From Trichomonas vaginalis G3 (taxonomy: Eukaryota > Parabasalia > Trichomonadida > Trichomonadidae), in the NCBI RefSeq assembly GCF_026262505.1, contig NC_067205.1, positions 3,162,001-3,226,000 on the forward strand: a DNA stretch of 64,000 nt, in the 5' to 3' direction. A model generated the notes under the pieces. It ran no database searches. It saw only the letters and a program-made list of their open reading frames with translations, and had not been told where the DNA came from. The first letter of the stretch is position 1, and the number at the start of each line of letters is the position of its first letter. This document shows, piece by piece, positions 11,801-20,716 of this stretch. A program made the position numbers and the translations under genes.

Positions 11801-13323
11801 TCTAGCGCGTTTCGGATAGTTCTGATAAATCTTGAATCGAGTTTGATGATATTGGCCAGGTATTCAACGTCATTTGCCAGTCTGTAATTTATTTCGGCGA
11901 AAAGAAGCGGAGAAGTCATATGGTCTGTGTAGAAATTGTCCAACAGTTCCAATTTCACATCTGGCGGGGTCTGAATCCCATCCCTCGTGTCTATCTTCCC
12001 CTGCAGTTTTTCGTTGATTGCGATCAGTGTCTCGTCTAAAATCAGCCGCAATGCCTGGAATCTGAACGTGTTGAGATATTCGTAACCAGTGGCACCATCA
12101 AACACTGTTATGTTTGGAGAAAAAATTAAATTTGCGTCGTGAAGGATTAGAGTGGACAAATTGGAGTGGTTACGGAGTATCTCGATGAAATTGAACAGGG
12201 CAAGTAAGATTTGGCCGTATATTTTTGACTTTTCCCTGTTTTTCAGTTCAAACAAAATTCCTGAGAGGAAGGGAATGATGTACATGGGGCACTTCGACAG
12301 AGCTTGGGATAATAAGTTGATCTCATTGTATGTTTCTGGTTTCGGAAAGCCAATATAAGGTGGAAATGAAATTTTTTCTAAATTCAAACCTTCTTTGAAA
12401 CTTTCTTTAGTAATAATGGCTATGCTTCCATCAGATATGAATGTTTGTTGTATCTGCACAGATTTTTCCTTTGAAATCCAAAACATTTCTGATTCAATTT
12501 TTTCAATTTTGTCGCAAAAATTCGGTACAATCTCAGAAAATATGCGGCTGAGTACGTCGTTGTTGGCATATTCGACAAAAGTTCGAAGAATGTTTAAAGT
12601 GTAAGAATCCAAATTTGTGATAAGGGGAATTATGATTTCGAGTATCCTTTCCATTATTTGAGGGTTTATGCGAACTGTATTGGTCGTTAGCCATCCAATA
12701 ATTGATGACAAAATTTTTCTGGATTCGTCGCTTAAAACTCTAGGATTTGGTTTGCAGGTTTTGCGCAAAGTTATTTCTAGTAATTCAGATGCTTCTTCTG
12801 GGTGTTCAAATGGATAAGAGAAAAAAATCATCAAAATGTCAATAAGAGTGTCGAGTTGAGTCGAATCTGCTGATATTAATGCAAATTTGTATAAGAAACA
12901 AAACATTGATATTGTAAAAACTTGCGAATCTTTTGTTGTATTGTTGATTAAAGAATATAAAACTGAATTTAAGTATTTGTAGCTTCGAGTTTTAGCGTGA
13001 AAAAGATACCATGATATAGATGTATTCAGTAGCCAAGCAAGATTGTATTTTGCGAATGGTACTGCTTTTTTGAAAAAATCTTCAACAAGATTAGGGAAAA
13101 ATGGGAGGGAATATCCGATTTCGAATAATGATTTTACGATTTCTTGATGATTTTTGGAATTTTTTCGTATGAAATCGATTTGATTTTGGTTGAATTTTTG
13201 TAGAGAGTAATTGCTATAAATTGTATGGCATATATTGGTGACACTCAAGTCTTGTTGTGTCAGTGATGACGTGAAATCAAGAATTTCAGGAATCGGATAT
13301 TGATAAAAGTCATTCTTTGCCAT
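5803..13323 (-). CDS. Giant BEACH-WD40 protein (neurobeachin/LYST family)
   Basis: The 2506-residue protein is a BEACH scaffold, a family that controls vesicle fission/fusion, lysosome-related organelles and membrane-protein sorting. A long N-terminal alpha-helical (armadillo-like) region covers about residues 1-850. A ConA-like beta-sandwich segment lies at about 860-1000, starting FTLCTWINCLLFSS, and a PH-BEACH domain at about 1745-1860. The BEACH domain is at about 1900-2175, with NFEYLMCLNIYSGRSF, the acidic YRDLSKPIGALDP strand and EWIDLIWGYKQKG. WD40 propeller repeats run from about 2185 to the end. Domain order and length match class I BEACH proteins. The ATG at 13323 opens the frame. 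It is intact, intron-free and in the same direction as the kinase upstream (555 bp between them). Confidence 0.93.
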   Translation of the reverse strand: MAKNDFYQYPIPEILDFTSSLTQQDLSVTNICHTIYSNYSLQKFNQNQIDFIRKNSKNHQEIVKSLFEIGYSLPFFPNLVEDFFKKAVPFAKYNLAWLLNTSISWYLFHAKTRSYKYLNSVLYSLINNTTKDSQVFTISMFCFLYKFALISADSTQLDTLIDILMIFFSYPFEHPEEASELLEITLRKTCKPNPRVLSDESRKILSSIIGWLTTNTVRINPQIMERILEIIIPLITNLDSYTLNILRTFVEYANNDVLSRIFSEIVPNFCDKIEKIESEMFWISKEKSVQIQQTFISDGSIAIITKESFKEGLNLEKISFPPYIGFPKPETYNEINLLSQALSKCPMYIIPFLSGILFELKNREKSKIYGQILLALFNFIEILRNHSNLSTLILHDANLIFSPNITVFDGATGYEYLNTFRFQALRLILDETLIAINEKLQGKIDTRDGIQTPPDVKLELLDNFYTDHMTSPLLFAEINYRLANDVEYLANIIKLDSRFIRTIRNALDYYRNANLSGLEFQYEIEIGRKSLLYLLMSLVENSSTCNIVSSMHILQHSVLFMLLEIPLRNFALSIFSMIFKNCTIENAFAVLENFEKLFANAVINMKDAKYLELLTDLLTFMTYEYKKKPKLGEMFSNILNKIKEILEKLEPLPSHEKMFTTIIIFLTDIINGVEIPSSILSNLSVAVNSIYGENPPDSIYSLFIKFVKCDQNADLSPNFVLNAPKVFKFFLQIFIRTKFDQTIDFASSLINFKRENAIKMSNSEIDIYILSLIPQFDDVSVTKKLLQLFKQIALVESPPLVVKHFISLISPVNGVLNKHHYLLMRTLWEVISATYWLRPFTGVLGHIYQVNCLQEVQTLLSRGFTLCTWINCLLFSSKKVQIFELSYENTSIRLILDNQNLKIVHKDLNATNITDLNTKVSKNIWTQIYINYEIQQNKVIEISYNINGEEHKENPSYTIDQIPEKVNIKIGSKIENFDGLIEIGTTIFTVLQTRQKATLLKTTPISPYPNGVKVITGYYENPKLESNTNPDKSSFTYSLTKLWKMDLLLPLFSLFEYKLSDGTNWENGPSQTVAIFTKALLTNDSVQRNFSDFKKFDYVAHLVSKYPSNFRNFEFYSLFYSMFLSLSETSIQQHLFDAILCNPNIWNTSEPQDHLKILNHWNVALFPRCVTFIQKLRPFKKLLNILTLYYWFESDPNVSIGSPNSKRPRHPDLDVKKCRKEIGFCMIQVANLSFTKEDFMEIFDTCQTVVNDTKQVTSLLKLSRQLIEGIALCRKPGFIGVRDLYSILELVSRNNEKISLGVVKLILTFIKNNSLETVFLLNCLDSIILTLPAQILSEKFFNTIFRLLDDRIELLGLLFYYGFSHPASNQIIIDKLSKIKDIEQFKKSNIWFVWPILFITKLDKRNKAKMTRIIVSFCKQNLTKLLCDVDVLTRAFGENYDYLKSLFCYEIILLLLTEEISMTTDQLIQLFNYVFTTIFFRLNRPVSNQLQNSAILSPFSENFKQFSSPNKLSAFQGIFLTKLFMNIDLQNTKYFFGYRFDERDIWSDLGLAQITLELIMKFNAAYYYRHALFMSQMIAKFAKPLVENFVNQINLPQNDPFVISIFDEKVTCPLNFIDSEVLNKIVPVTAALSDITNEVKKSFTDILDISENMIKSMAQRSEFSKLNVARNDIAISNRQKMMKWNQIWSEMTSESCPWSSMVERTEMRWRRDDTACFAFCPVRLKQNKNFNDHLDASRLRDCSTFVPKSSSFHNKELDDENLKLSKTKIFGFDTRTVINSISNGLFTAHCKLIKPRHSMKGIFTLQQKYIELVFDEFDVTIIPLSDVKFAFFRTMFHKKTAIEIFTHSGAPYFINFIDLPKNISSLHILQKISEISPRNSIIQTSPFLPYFTSLKLTEKWHSGNMSNFEYLMCLNIYSGRSFLDQGQYPIFPLILVDSTSEKLNFSDDRVYRDLSKPIGALDPKRLQDIIEEMKERDYMMSTKSYLYSSGPVSRLAICIFLLRMEPFTSLHIHLQSGKFDIADRQLASIPELVNAICHGPNDFRELIPEFYFQPEFLLNMNHFDLGVRKAGVLDDVLLPKWAKSPLEYVYLNRKALESDFVSSKLNEWIDLIWGYKQKGEESIKAFNTFDPTLYDDTWDESNPLYDEEQLKVFLKLIGQIPSQLFKSPHPAKQFPITPKPQTIPFQIFMNSERVVYTHFSNTGLVTFLTNFGSLISVKESITPDNRIDLVSFSKKELQNTKLIKSLQSGEVTVKSVGFKFILVYSKEQNSLFLIDIESAKLTRIESAHLAVLKIATSNDWFVTCGREGSCHIYNVDQPKTIQFMSQSYRDGITCTAISDTYKVCLVGTRDRAISVISLTNGITTRIIEVGGVPVKVAVTKSWGFIVALFSESYNEEERDDLKAQKISVWTINGMHVKTVPIMFDAIDWTLWSSNRGFDYIAFALRNGMIQIAEVFDLDFKLYQSYLKVQNQDLELSGFFYSPVSHSLICIDKQGRVCYTPYTPPSW

Positions 13324-13878
13324 TTAAATTAGAGATTGCAAAAATCTGACAATTTTGACATGTTTCTCTTTCATCTCAAATTTTTTACGATTATTTAAGG
13401 TTCCGTATTCTTAGCGCCATCGAGAATTGATGAGTTTGGTGCAATGATATTGAAATAAAAATTTCATTGGTGGTTTATATTTACAAATTTTCAATAGTTT
13501 ACATTTGCAAGATGATCATCAATGATGAAAAGGGTTTTCTATTGTAATTCAGCTTGTAGCTTTAGTTCAAGTATTTCAAATATGATGTGTGATATCCTCA
13601 TTGACTAAATTGCAAAATACACAACTTTCTAATCACAAATTTTGAAACATAATCATGATTATACGATATTTCCTCTTCTGGATGAGAGAATTGTTGCTTT
13701 AGAAGATAAATACTGTTATCAATAGTATTCGTTAAAAAAAAAAATGTATATCGATAAAGCATTTATTATAGTGCATAATAAAAGGTATTATCAACATAAC
13801 ATAATGTTTTATTCAGGCCTCACATAGAGTGAGTCCATAACATAATATAAATTAAATTATTCAATAAATAAATAAGGA
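13324..13878. other. Intergenic, BEACH gene promoter region
   Basis: This is 555 bp between the stop of the AGC kinase and the start of the BEACH gene, both on the minus strand. It must hold the kinase 3' end and the BEACH promoter. I see no ORF and no clear TCA+1YW initiator directly before the ATG, and no repeat. Confidence 0.5.
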
Positions 13879-15264
13879 TTATTGATCATCGTTGTTTTCT
13901 TCCATGTTGTGTTCATCGGACATGTCGTCGTTCATTGAATCGACAATTTTGCAGTCGCCGATCACGCAATCGTCGAAAGGAGAGTTCGCTCCGACGTACG
14001 AGAATCCCTGAACGTTGATGTTGAGGTTATCATCGGTATACGAATCTTGTGGAGTCTGTTCTGTCAGTTGATTGTCGAAATTTTCAACAGAATCCGGAGT
14101 TTCGAGAGATGGCACGAAATCAAGTTTGTACTCTTTATTTGCGACCATGTCCCAGTCAATATCCTCGAAGAAAGGATGGTGAGTGATATCAGTGCCAACA
14201 GAACCGAGTCTTTTTGCTGGCTCCTTATTTAGAAGCTGCTGTAAGAACGACTGTGCAGAACTGTCTAAGTTGTTTGGTATTCTCGGTTGGTTATTCATGA
14301 TTAATTGGAATAATCTTTGTGGATTGGCACTTGCGAATGGCAAACGATTGCAAAGTAGCTGGAATGCAATAACGCCAAATGACCACCAGTCAACGGCAAA
14401 CGTTTGCGGCTGGGATCGTAACATTTCTGGTGCAATGTATTCGCATGTCCCGCAAATGGATGTAGCATCTGATTCTGAGTTAATTTCTTTTGCCAGTCCG
14501 AAATCGGCTAATTTGATGTGTCCTTCGGCGTCAAGCAAAATATTTTCTGGCTTGAGATCTCTGTATACGATTCCAAGGCCGTGTAATGTCTTTAAAGCTA
14601 ATGCTAATTCAGCTAAATAGATTCGTATCTGTGGCAACGAAAAAGACGTGTTTTGATCCATGTGATGACGGAGATCTCCTCCTGCCTCGTATTCCATGAC
14701 GAAATAGAGCTTGGTTGGTGACTGAAATGCATAGAAGAGGCGAGTTATGAATTGATGTTTTGCTCTCATCAAAGCATTTCTTTCTGCTCTAACTCGTGAG
14801 ACTCTCTTTTTTTGTGGTAATGAATCCTTGCGAATAGCCTTAATTGCAAAGCGTTCACCTGTCGATTTCTTTTCAGCCAAATAGACTTTTCCGGAAGCTC
14901 CACGGCCAATAACTTTCTTTAAGTTAAAACTGTCAATGCTTACTTTCTCGCTTGGTGGTTCAGTTCGAAGGGCGCATATCCATTTCTGTGCTTGATGAAT
15001 AGATGTATCGTAAAAAATCAAAGTCGAACCATTTGGAAGCTGAAATGAGAACCCAGGTCTTGACGATGCTGGAAGTGGGGAAACTTTTGAGATTTGTGTT
15101 AAAGGAATCTGTTTATCGATCTTTGTCATTTGTTCATCAGAATAGCAAACGAATTCTGTATCCGTAACAACGCAATACAGTTGTCTATCGAATCGGAATG
15201 CTGCTGTCTTTTGCCGCAGCCAACTCATAATGGAGAGGAGCACTTCTTCTTGCTTCTCTGCCAT
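13879..15264 (-). CDS. AGC-family Ser/Thr kinase with N-terminal PH domain (AKT/PKB-like)
   Basis: The 461-residue kinase combines a PH-like domain (about 15-103, ending in the conserved Trp of QKWICALR) with a complete AGC catalytic domain. Visible sites: glycine loop GRGASG at 120-125, catalytic Lys142 in FAIKAIRK, Glu161, YRDLKPEN with Asp236 and Asn241, DFG 254-256, the activation loop TSICGTCEYIAPE (PDK1-type site Thr268/Ser269) and APE 278-280. A C-terminal AGC tail follows, with a weak hydrophobic-motif-like QGFSYV near 421. The tail end is very acidic. PH plus AGC order is that of PKB/AKT, so it is probably a phosphoinositide-responsive kinase. It lies upstream of the BEACH gene; no shared regulation is evident. 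Confidence 0.93.
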   Translation of the reverse strand: MAEKQEEVLLSIMSWLRQKTAAFRFDRQLYCVVTDTEFVCYSDEQMTKIDKQIPLTQISKVSPLPASSRPGFSFQLPNGSTLIFYDTSIHQAQKWICALRTEPPSEKVSIDSFNLKKVIGRGASGKVYLAEKKSTGERFAIKAIRKDSLPQKKRVSRVRAERNALMRAKHQFITRLFYAFQSPTKLYFVMEYEAGGDLRHHMDQNTSFSLPQIRIYLAELALALKTLHGLGIVYRDLKPENILLDAEGHIKLADFGLAKEINSESDATSICGTCEYIAPEMLRSQPQTFAVDWWSFGVIAFQLLCNRLPFASANPQRLFQLIMNNQPRIPNNLDSSAQSFLQQLLNKEPAKRLGSVGTDITHHPFFEDIDWDMVANKEYKLDFVPSLETPDSVENFDNQLTEQTPQDSYTDDNLNINVQGFSYVGANSPFDDCVIGDCKIVDSMNDDMSDEHNMEENNDDQ

Positions 15265-16335
15265 TGGAAAAAAAAAGCAAATATGGAATTTTTGTAAACT
15301 TTTGTTTTTTTCATCGTTTATTTCAATTCAAAAGTTTACGAGAGAAATCACGCTGAACCTATGGATTCTCTACGGGTAGCCTAAAAACGATCAATGAGAT
15401 TCAATCAAGTTGAGCATAAAAGCAATTGAATTTACGAGATAAAAAAAGTGTCTAAATATACAGAATTTTGGATAAATCAATAAACGTATTTAAAACTTTT
15501 AATTTTGTTAGTCGTAAGACAGGCTGTTATGCATCATTGTCTTTTTCATCTGAAAATTTATTTATCTAAAAAAAACAAATTGATTGTTTTTTCATTCTTG
15601 TATAAAAAATGATTTATCTACATGCCCCAAGCATAACTTCTTCCATATGCAAATACTTTATGCTTATCATATCATTAAACATGAAGTTAGATCGATATTT
15701 ATTTAAAATGTTTCCAATTACATATGAATATTTTAATCATCATTGAATTAACTTCAATACTTATTTATGTTATGTTATGTTAACATCCAACTTTTGACAT
15801 ATTAAATTCTTGATATTAATGGATTTAGTTATCATTAAAAATAAACTTAATCATTTCAGTGGTTAATACGTTTGTTTGAATATTGGGAACCATCTTAATA
15901 AGCTTAAAGTCGTTATTGCATTATTATTTTTTGTGACTCTGGCCGCAGCATCGTAGTGATATGTAATTTTTTTAGCATTGTAGTGATATATGAAATATAT
16001 AACGTGATTTAATGATAACGTGGGTGATTTTTCACCCTGCTATAAGGGACTCAACATTTGAGAATTTTACATGACATTTGTCGGCAAATGCCATGTAATT
16101 TATTCTCAATTATTTCCCAGGGGTTGCCGGTGTATTTACCCTAAAATATTTGAGACAACTTTACATGATATTTGCCGGCAAATGTCATGTAAAACTCTCA
16201 AAAGTGTGATTCTTACGGCTGGGTGAAAAATTACACACGTTATCTTTATAAAATTTACAAACAAAACTTCTATAGAAGAAATAGTGCATGAGATCCGTAC
16301 GTTTCTTTTGATGAATCTCAGGATAAATATACAAA
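15265..16335. other. Intergenic with MITE-like element
   Basis: This 1.07-kb AT-rich stretch lies between the kinase start and the stop of the ARM-like gene, both minus-strand. It contains the 231-bp inverted-repeat element at 16014-16244. A short direct repeat of GTAGTGATAT lies near 15953 and 15980. No ORF is credible. Confidence 0.6.
16014..16244. mobile_element. 231-bp MITE-like element with two hairpins
   Basis: Imperfect 24-bp terminal inverted repeats (GATAACGTG...TTTTTCACCC at 16014-16037, inverse at 16221-16244) enclose two hairpins. These lie at 16060-16108 and 16152-16200, and both are built on TTACATGA(C/T)ATTTG.CGGCAAATG.CATGTAA. The two internal hairpins are diverged copies of one another. 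There is no coding capacity. A target duplication is not clear from the flanks, which are both T/A-rich. The architecture (short TIRs around hairpins) parallels the element at 4484-5432, although the sequences differ. Confidence 0.75.
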
Positions 16336-17772
16336 TTAGATGATATCTTCATAGCCTGAAATGAATTCCGAAGAAACTTCGAGAATTGGTGTATATTTTA
16401 CATTTATATTTGCTGTATCTATGTATTTATCGATGCATCCACTGATTTCATTGATTAACGGTCCAATTTTTTCAAAATCTAGATCATCTGAAGATTCAAT
16501 CTCTTCGAAAACGTCTTTGAAATCGTATTCATCGAATATCATATCTAACGACCTGAGATCAACGTTTGTAAGATTGGAAAAATTGAGAGTTGAGGAATTC
16601 AGGAGATTGAGCAATGATTTCAATGAATATTCCACGGTTTCTTGGTCTTCGGTAATCAAAAATCTGATTATTACGTGGATGATCTTCTTATTAATGATAG
16701 AATTCTTCAAATCAGCCGGGAAACAATTTAAGCATGTGTCAAACATGGTTATAAAGGATCTTTGTAACTCTGTTTGTGCTCTTTTGACTAATCTTACTGA
16801 ATCGCTTACGAATTTTTCTGTAAAAATTTTGGATATACTTTCTTCGTTCAATTTTGGGGTTGCAACTGTTATTAGTTGGAAAACTAGTATTTTTTCTGCA
16901 ATGGTGGACGATTCATCAAATAATTGTGGGATATCATTATTATCAAAAAATAACTGTATTATTTGAGAATCTGCAACTTCACATAAGAAAATAAACAGAT
17001 TTAATGCGTCTTCTTTACCATCTAGCTCAGAGAAATGGAAATTTTGGCCAAAAACTTCAAGGAAAGTTTCAACTGGATTTTCAACAGCTGTAATGAATTT
17101 TCTGATCAAATAAGAGATTTCTTTTGTGTAAGAAATCCATGAATCTTCTAAACTTTGAAGATACCGTTTAAAAAGGTCAATATCTGGGTATCTCAGGTCA
17201 ATTAGCATTGAAAGGATGTACGGTATGGGGTTTACCTCTACTCCTGGTGTTTCTGTAAAGTAATTTTCGAGAATATTTACATAATTATTTTCTATCATGA
17301 ATTTTAATAAAATCGATGACCTTATTGATAGATTTTGTATTAAACAAAGTGTTTTCATTCTAATTTCGAAAACAATTGATTCATTTTGGAGAATTGAAAT
17401 TAAAAAATTCATAAATTCTTCTTGGAAAAAATTTTCATTATCATAATCTTGATAAGCAATCCATCTTATTATTGCCAATATTGCTGAATCTATTATGTCT
17501 GCATCTTCATACTGATAAAATACCGTAATTAGTAATTCTGAGACATTGTACTGCTTTTTGAATGCTAGAGCATTATAACTATCGGAAATATAGTCCATGA
17601 ATGTCTGCAGCAACGGAATAATATTAGTTTCACTCTGATTTTCTGATTCTAATCTGATTTCATTGAGTAACTCGTGAACTTTTTCAAATCTGATGTTTTC
17701 TTTATCTTGGTCATTATCATTTTCCTTCAGAAATGATTCGAAGTCATCATCGTTTTCTTTGAAATTTTTCAT
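16336..17772 (-). CDS. Armadillo-like helical repeat protein, unknown function
   Basis: I do not recognise this 478-residue protein by name. It has a very acidic N-terminus (residues 1-30, rich in D, E, N) followed by successive amphipathic helices with leucine/isoleucine spacing typical of ARM/HEAT solenoids (for example IRMKTLCLIQNLSIRS and VEYSLKSLLNLLNSS). Such proteins usually serve as protein-protein scaffolds; importin-alpha-like or SIL1-like roles cannot be separated here. No membrane segment or signal peptide is seen. Its ATG (17772-17770) overlaps the TGA of the upstream glycosyltransferase in the tetranucleotide ATGA, so its promoter must lie inside that gene or the two share a transcript. 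Confidence 0.75.
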   Translation of the reverse strand: MKNFKENDDDFESFLKENDNDQDKENIRFEKVHELLNEIRLESENQSETNIIPLLQTFMDYISDSYNALAFKKQYNVSELLITVFYQYEDADIIDSAILAIIRWIAYQDYDNENFFQEEFMNFLISILQNESIVFEIRMKTLCLIQNLSIRSSILLKFMIENNYVNILENYFTETPGVEVNPIPYILSMLIDLRYPDIDLFKRYLQSLEDSWISYTKEISYLIRKFITAVENPVETFLEVFGQNFHFSELDGKEDALNLFIFLCEVADSQIIQLFFDNNDIPQLFDESSTIAEKILVFQLITVATPKLNEESISKIFTEKFVSDSVRLVKRAQTELQRSFITMFDTCLNCFPADLKNSIINKKIIHVIIRFLITEDQETVEYSLKSLLNLLNSSTLNFSNLTNVDLRSLDMIFDEYDFKDVFEEIESSDDLDFEKIGPLINEISGCIDKYIDTANINVKYTPILEVSSEFISGYEDII

Positions 17773-19187
17773 CTCATAAAAATTTTCGATGTCAAATTTA
17801 TGAATCTCGAAATATTGATGTTTATATCTTGATCCCTTAGTCGATCATGACAACTGCCTTCGCATCTTTTCTCTTTCATCCAGCATAGTTCTTCTTTTTC
17901 TGTGACATTAAACGCTTCATTTGAATTTAGAGGATGATATCCGAAATAATTTACTCCTGAGACATTACATGCTCTTTCATACCAATCTTTGCAATCAAAT
18001 TTGTATGGAAATACTTCTATAAGCCTTTTTCCTGATTTCATCCAAGCAAGATGCGATAAACCGCTACCATGGGCTCCAATTAACACATCACATGTTGATA
18101 TTTCCGATATTTGTTGTCCTAATGTCATGTCTTCAAGGTATAATTCAATATATAAATGTGTTGGAAACAAAATTTTCAATTTTTCAATCAATTGTTTAGA
18201 ATTTACGATTTTTCTTGTTTCTTTTCTGTTAAGAATTATCACTTTTGGTTGTTCTGATTGTTCTGGATTGATTCCAAAGTATTTATACAATTTTGGAACC
18301 AAATAATGAGTAAAATTGTATGGAAATTGGTATTTTACGCCATTCTCTTCTTTATTTTTTGTGATCCCTACAATTAAATCCCTGTAGCATGCTTCTGTTT
18401 TTAGAAAATACATAGAATTTATAAAAGAATGGGCAATCTTCTTGTAATTCGAATTGGGAATCTTTCCTCCGTGATGTGTAACTATTACTTCGGGGTTTAA
18501 ATCTTGTATTCCGAAGAAAATCATAGTATGAAATAGTGGCAAAATTAAGTCATATAAAGCATGCCACATCATGTGGGAATTGTGGAATACTGATGTGTAT
18601 ATGGTTGTGTTTTCGAAATATTTCCTTGACAAAGAGCGAGACCTCTTTGAAATGTTGAAATTAAATATTTCTTGTCTGTCTTTCTTTTGATCGTAAGGAG
18701 GTGGTCTCGCTCCTATGGTAAGAAATGGTGTCTCAGCTTTCATACTGTATGGAGCAAGAAATGTAAGTGTTCCATTATCAAAACAAATGTCATTAAATCT
18801 GCAAATTCTTCTTTTCCAGCTGTCTCCGAAGCATAAAAAACGTCCTTTGTTTGTAGTATATGAAAATTTGGAAATTTCTTTGTTATCCAAAAGAAAATGT
18901 ATTGTTTGCTCGCCATTAAATAATGTTTCGATATTGCAATGGGTCAAATTGCAATATTTCCGTAGATTATCTTCTGCATATGCTCCATTATAATCGATTT
19001 TCCATCGTAATTGTTTGTAATTCTGAGGAATTGGAAGAATAATCTTATTTCCAACCAATTGAATAGGAGAAAACGATTTCAGATTGAAGAAAATGTAATA
19101 TTGTAGCATAGACATTGATATTATGAACATAGCTATTAGAATTAAGAATCTTTTAAACTTCCACTTATGATACAATTTCAATTTCAT
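17769..19187 (-). CDS. GT61-family glycosyltransferase, type II membrane protein
   Basis: The 472-residue protein has a short basic cytoplasmic N-terminus, one hydrophobic signal anchor (about residues 14-34, FLILIAMFIISMSMLQYYIF) and a lumenal domain with several N-glycosylation sequons. The domain carries the GT61 (DUF563) signature: HNSHMMWHALYDLILPLF near 203-220, the KVIILNRKETRKI strand, and GAHGSGLSHLAWMKSG near 367-382 followed by IEVFPY. GT61 enzymes transfer xylose, arabinose or O-GlcNAc in the secretory pathway; the sugar cannot be told from sequence. Here it may decorate surface glycans. It ends in an ATGA overlap with the ARM-like gene. Confidence 0.9.
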   Translation of the reverse strand: MKLKLYHKWKFKRFLILIAMFIISMSMLQYYIFFNLKSFSPIQLVGNKIILPIPQNYKQLRWKIDYNGAYAEDNLRKYCNLTHCNIETLFNGEQTIHFLLDNKEISKFSYTTNKGRFLCFGDSWKRRICRFNDICFDNGTLTFLAPYSMKAETPFLTIGARPPPYDQKKDRQEIFNFNISKRSRSLSRKYFENTTIYTSVFHNSHMMWHALYDLILPLFHTMIFFGIQDLNPEVIVTHHGGKIPNSNYKKIAHSFINSMYFLKTEACYRDLIVGITKNKEENGVKYQFPYNFTHYLVPKLYKYFGINPEQSEQPKVIILNRKETRKIVNSKQLIEKLKILFPTHLYIELYLEDMTLGQQISEISTCDVLIGAHGSGLSHLAWMKSGKRLIEVFPYKFDCKDWYERACNVSGVNYFGYHPLNSNEAFNVTEKEELCWMKEKRCEGSCHDRLRDQDININISRFINLTSKIFMR

Positions 19188-19369
19188 TATAAAATATATG
19201 AATGATTTTACTGATATGTTAATATTTAAATGTATTTTAGTGAAATATTAACTGATTGATGGATAATTTAGAAAAATAAAATTAACACAAAAAAAATATA
19301 TTTAGAAATACTTATTTTCACAATACAAAGAATATTAAATATAAAATCACGAACAAGCATGGAAATTTT

Positions 19370-20716
19370 TCAAGAATATTCCCAGACGCAAACCATTCCT
19401 CCGCCGGAGCAGGAAACGAACTCCCTCTCTGTGCAGTGGTGGTCAACACTAAATATTGTGTTGCTGCAAGGACTAATAACAAACAACATTTCGCCGGTTG
19501 AATAATCCCAACCGCGGATTGTTTCGTCCTTCGATCCAGTCAACGCAATATGGCTATTTATCTGTGGGGAGAACGCTGAATTGATGACAAAACTTGTGTG
19601 GCCGGTCAAAGTCGTCAATGGTTTCGAAGTGTCATGCAAATTCCATATTTTTGCTGTGTAATCATGCGAGGTCGTGCATATAATCGATTTTTGTGGAGCA
19701 GCGATGATACTGAGAATGAATTCGTCATGAGCTTTGAAAGTTCTCATCGGCTGCTTGAATGTAGGTTCGTAAATGCCTATAGTCTTATTCATAAACCCAA
19801 CAGCGACGAATTTGTCCTCTGCTGTGACTGCAATTGAGATAATCATATGTTCATTGGATCCGTTCTGTAATTCATGGGAAATTTTATTAACTGACTTGAG
19901 GGTATTCGTATCCCAAATTATTATATTGCCATCGTGGCCGCCAGAAATAAGAGTTTTTCCATCATGAAGAAAAGCCAACGAAGAAACGTTTTTTGTATGG
20001 CCTTCTAATATGCCAATCACAGATCTTGTTTCCATTGAGAATATAGCGATTTGTGAACCTGATGTACTTACAGCAATTAATTTTCCATCAGGTGAAAATC
20101 GAAGAATTCTTGTATGAAAGTCGCAGCAGCCTTGTGGATGAGGAATTTCTAAAACAAAATAAGGAGCCCGCTTTGTAGTATCTATGACTTGAATGTTTCT
20201 GTTGTCGGCAAAAGCGATAAATTTGCCCGTAGGATCGTATTGCACGGATGTTATAATATTTCCTACATCAATATAATACTTTAATGATATTTTATATTGT
20301 TTTGACCCTGTTGATTGAAAACTCCAATTAAAGTCGGAATTTGACATTTTTGTCGATTCTATTTGAGTTGGTTTCTGTTCTACTGGAATGGGAGTTGGTT
20401 TTACTTCTGGCTTGACTGGTGTTGTTTGATGTTTTTGAGGAGGTGGTGTATAGCGCTTTTCTTGTTGAATATTTTGATATCGCATCGAATTCATTTGGGC
20501 TATTTCTCGGGGAATAATTTGTTTGTATCTGTTATAAAATTCTTGCATTTTCTGATAATCGAGTTGATATTGGGTTAGATGAATAGTCATTTTACTTCTT
20601 TCTTGAAGTAATTGATAAATTTCTTTCCTAAGAGCTACAATAGACTCCATAGCTTGGGCTGAAAGCGTTGTGAGTCTCTGTATGATCTGATCTGTATTAT
20701 TATATCGATTCTCCAT
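19370..20716 (-). CDS. Tup1-like WD40 transcriptional corepressor
   Basis: The 448-residue protein begins with a coiled coil (about 5-75, LRKEIYQLLQERSKMTIHL) like the tetramerisation helix of Tup1. A Pro/Gln/Lys linker (about 85-130) follows, then a WD40 propeller. Clear WD units include GHTKNVSSLAFLHDGKTL..IIIWD, AHDEFILSI..TAKIWN and GHTSFVINSAFSP..ETIRGWD. This order (N-terminal coil, low-complexity linker, C-terminal seven-blade propeller) matches fungal Tup1 and animal Groucho-type corepressors, which sit on DNA-binding repressors in the nucleus. It is shorter than yeast Tup1. A general WD40 scaffold is the alternative. The start ATG at 20716 precedes the coil and is the best choice. 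Confidence 0.82.
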   Translation of the reverse strand: MENRYNNTDQIIQRLTTLSAQAMESIVALRKEIYQLLQERSKMTIHLTQYQLDYQKMQEFYNRYKQIIPREIAQMNSMRYQNIQQEKRYTPPPQKHQTTPVKPEVKPTPIPVEQKPTQIESTKMSNSDFNWSFQSTGSKQYKISLKYYIDVGNIITSVQYDPTGKFIAFADNRNIQVIDTTKRAPYFVLEIPHPQGCCDFHTRILRFSPDGKLIAVSTSGSQIAIFSMETRSVIGILEGHTKNVSSLAFLHDGKTLISGGHDGNIIIWDTNTLKSVNKISHELQNGSNEHMIISIAVTAEDKFVAVGFMNKTIGIYEPTFKQPMRTFKAHDEFILSIIAAPQKSIICTTSHDYTAKIWNLHDTSKPLTTLTGHTSFVINSAFSPQINSHIALTGSKDETIRGWDYSTGEMLFVISPCSNTIFSVDHHCTEREFVSCSGGGMVCVWEYS

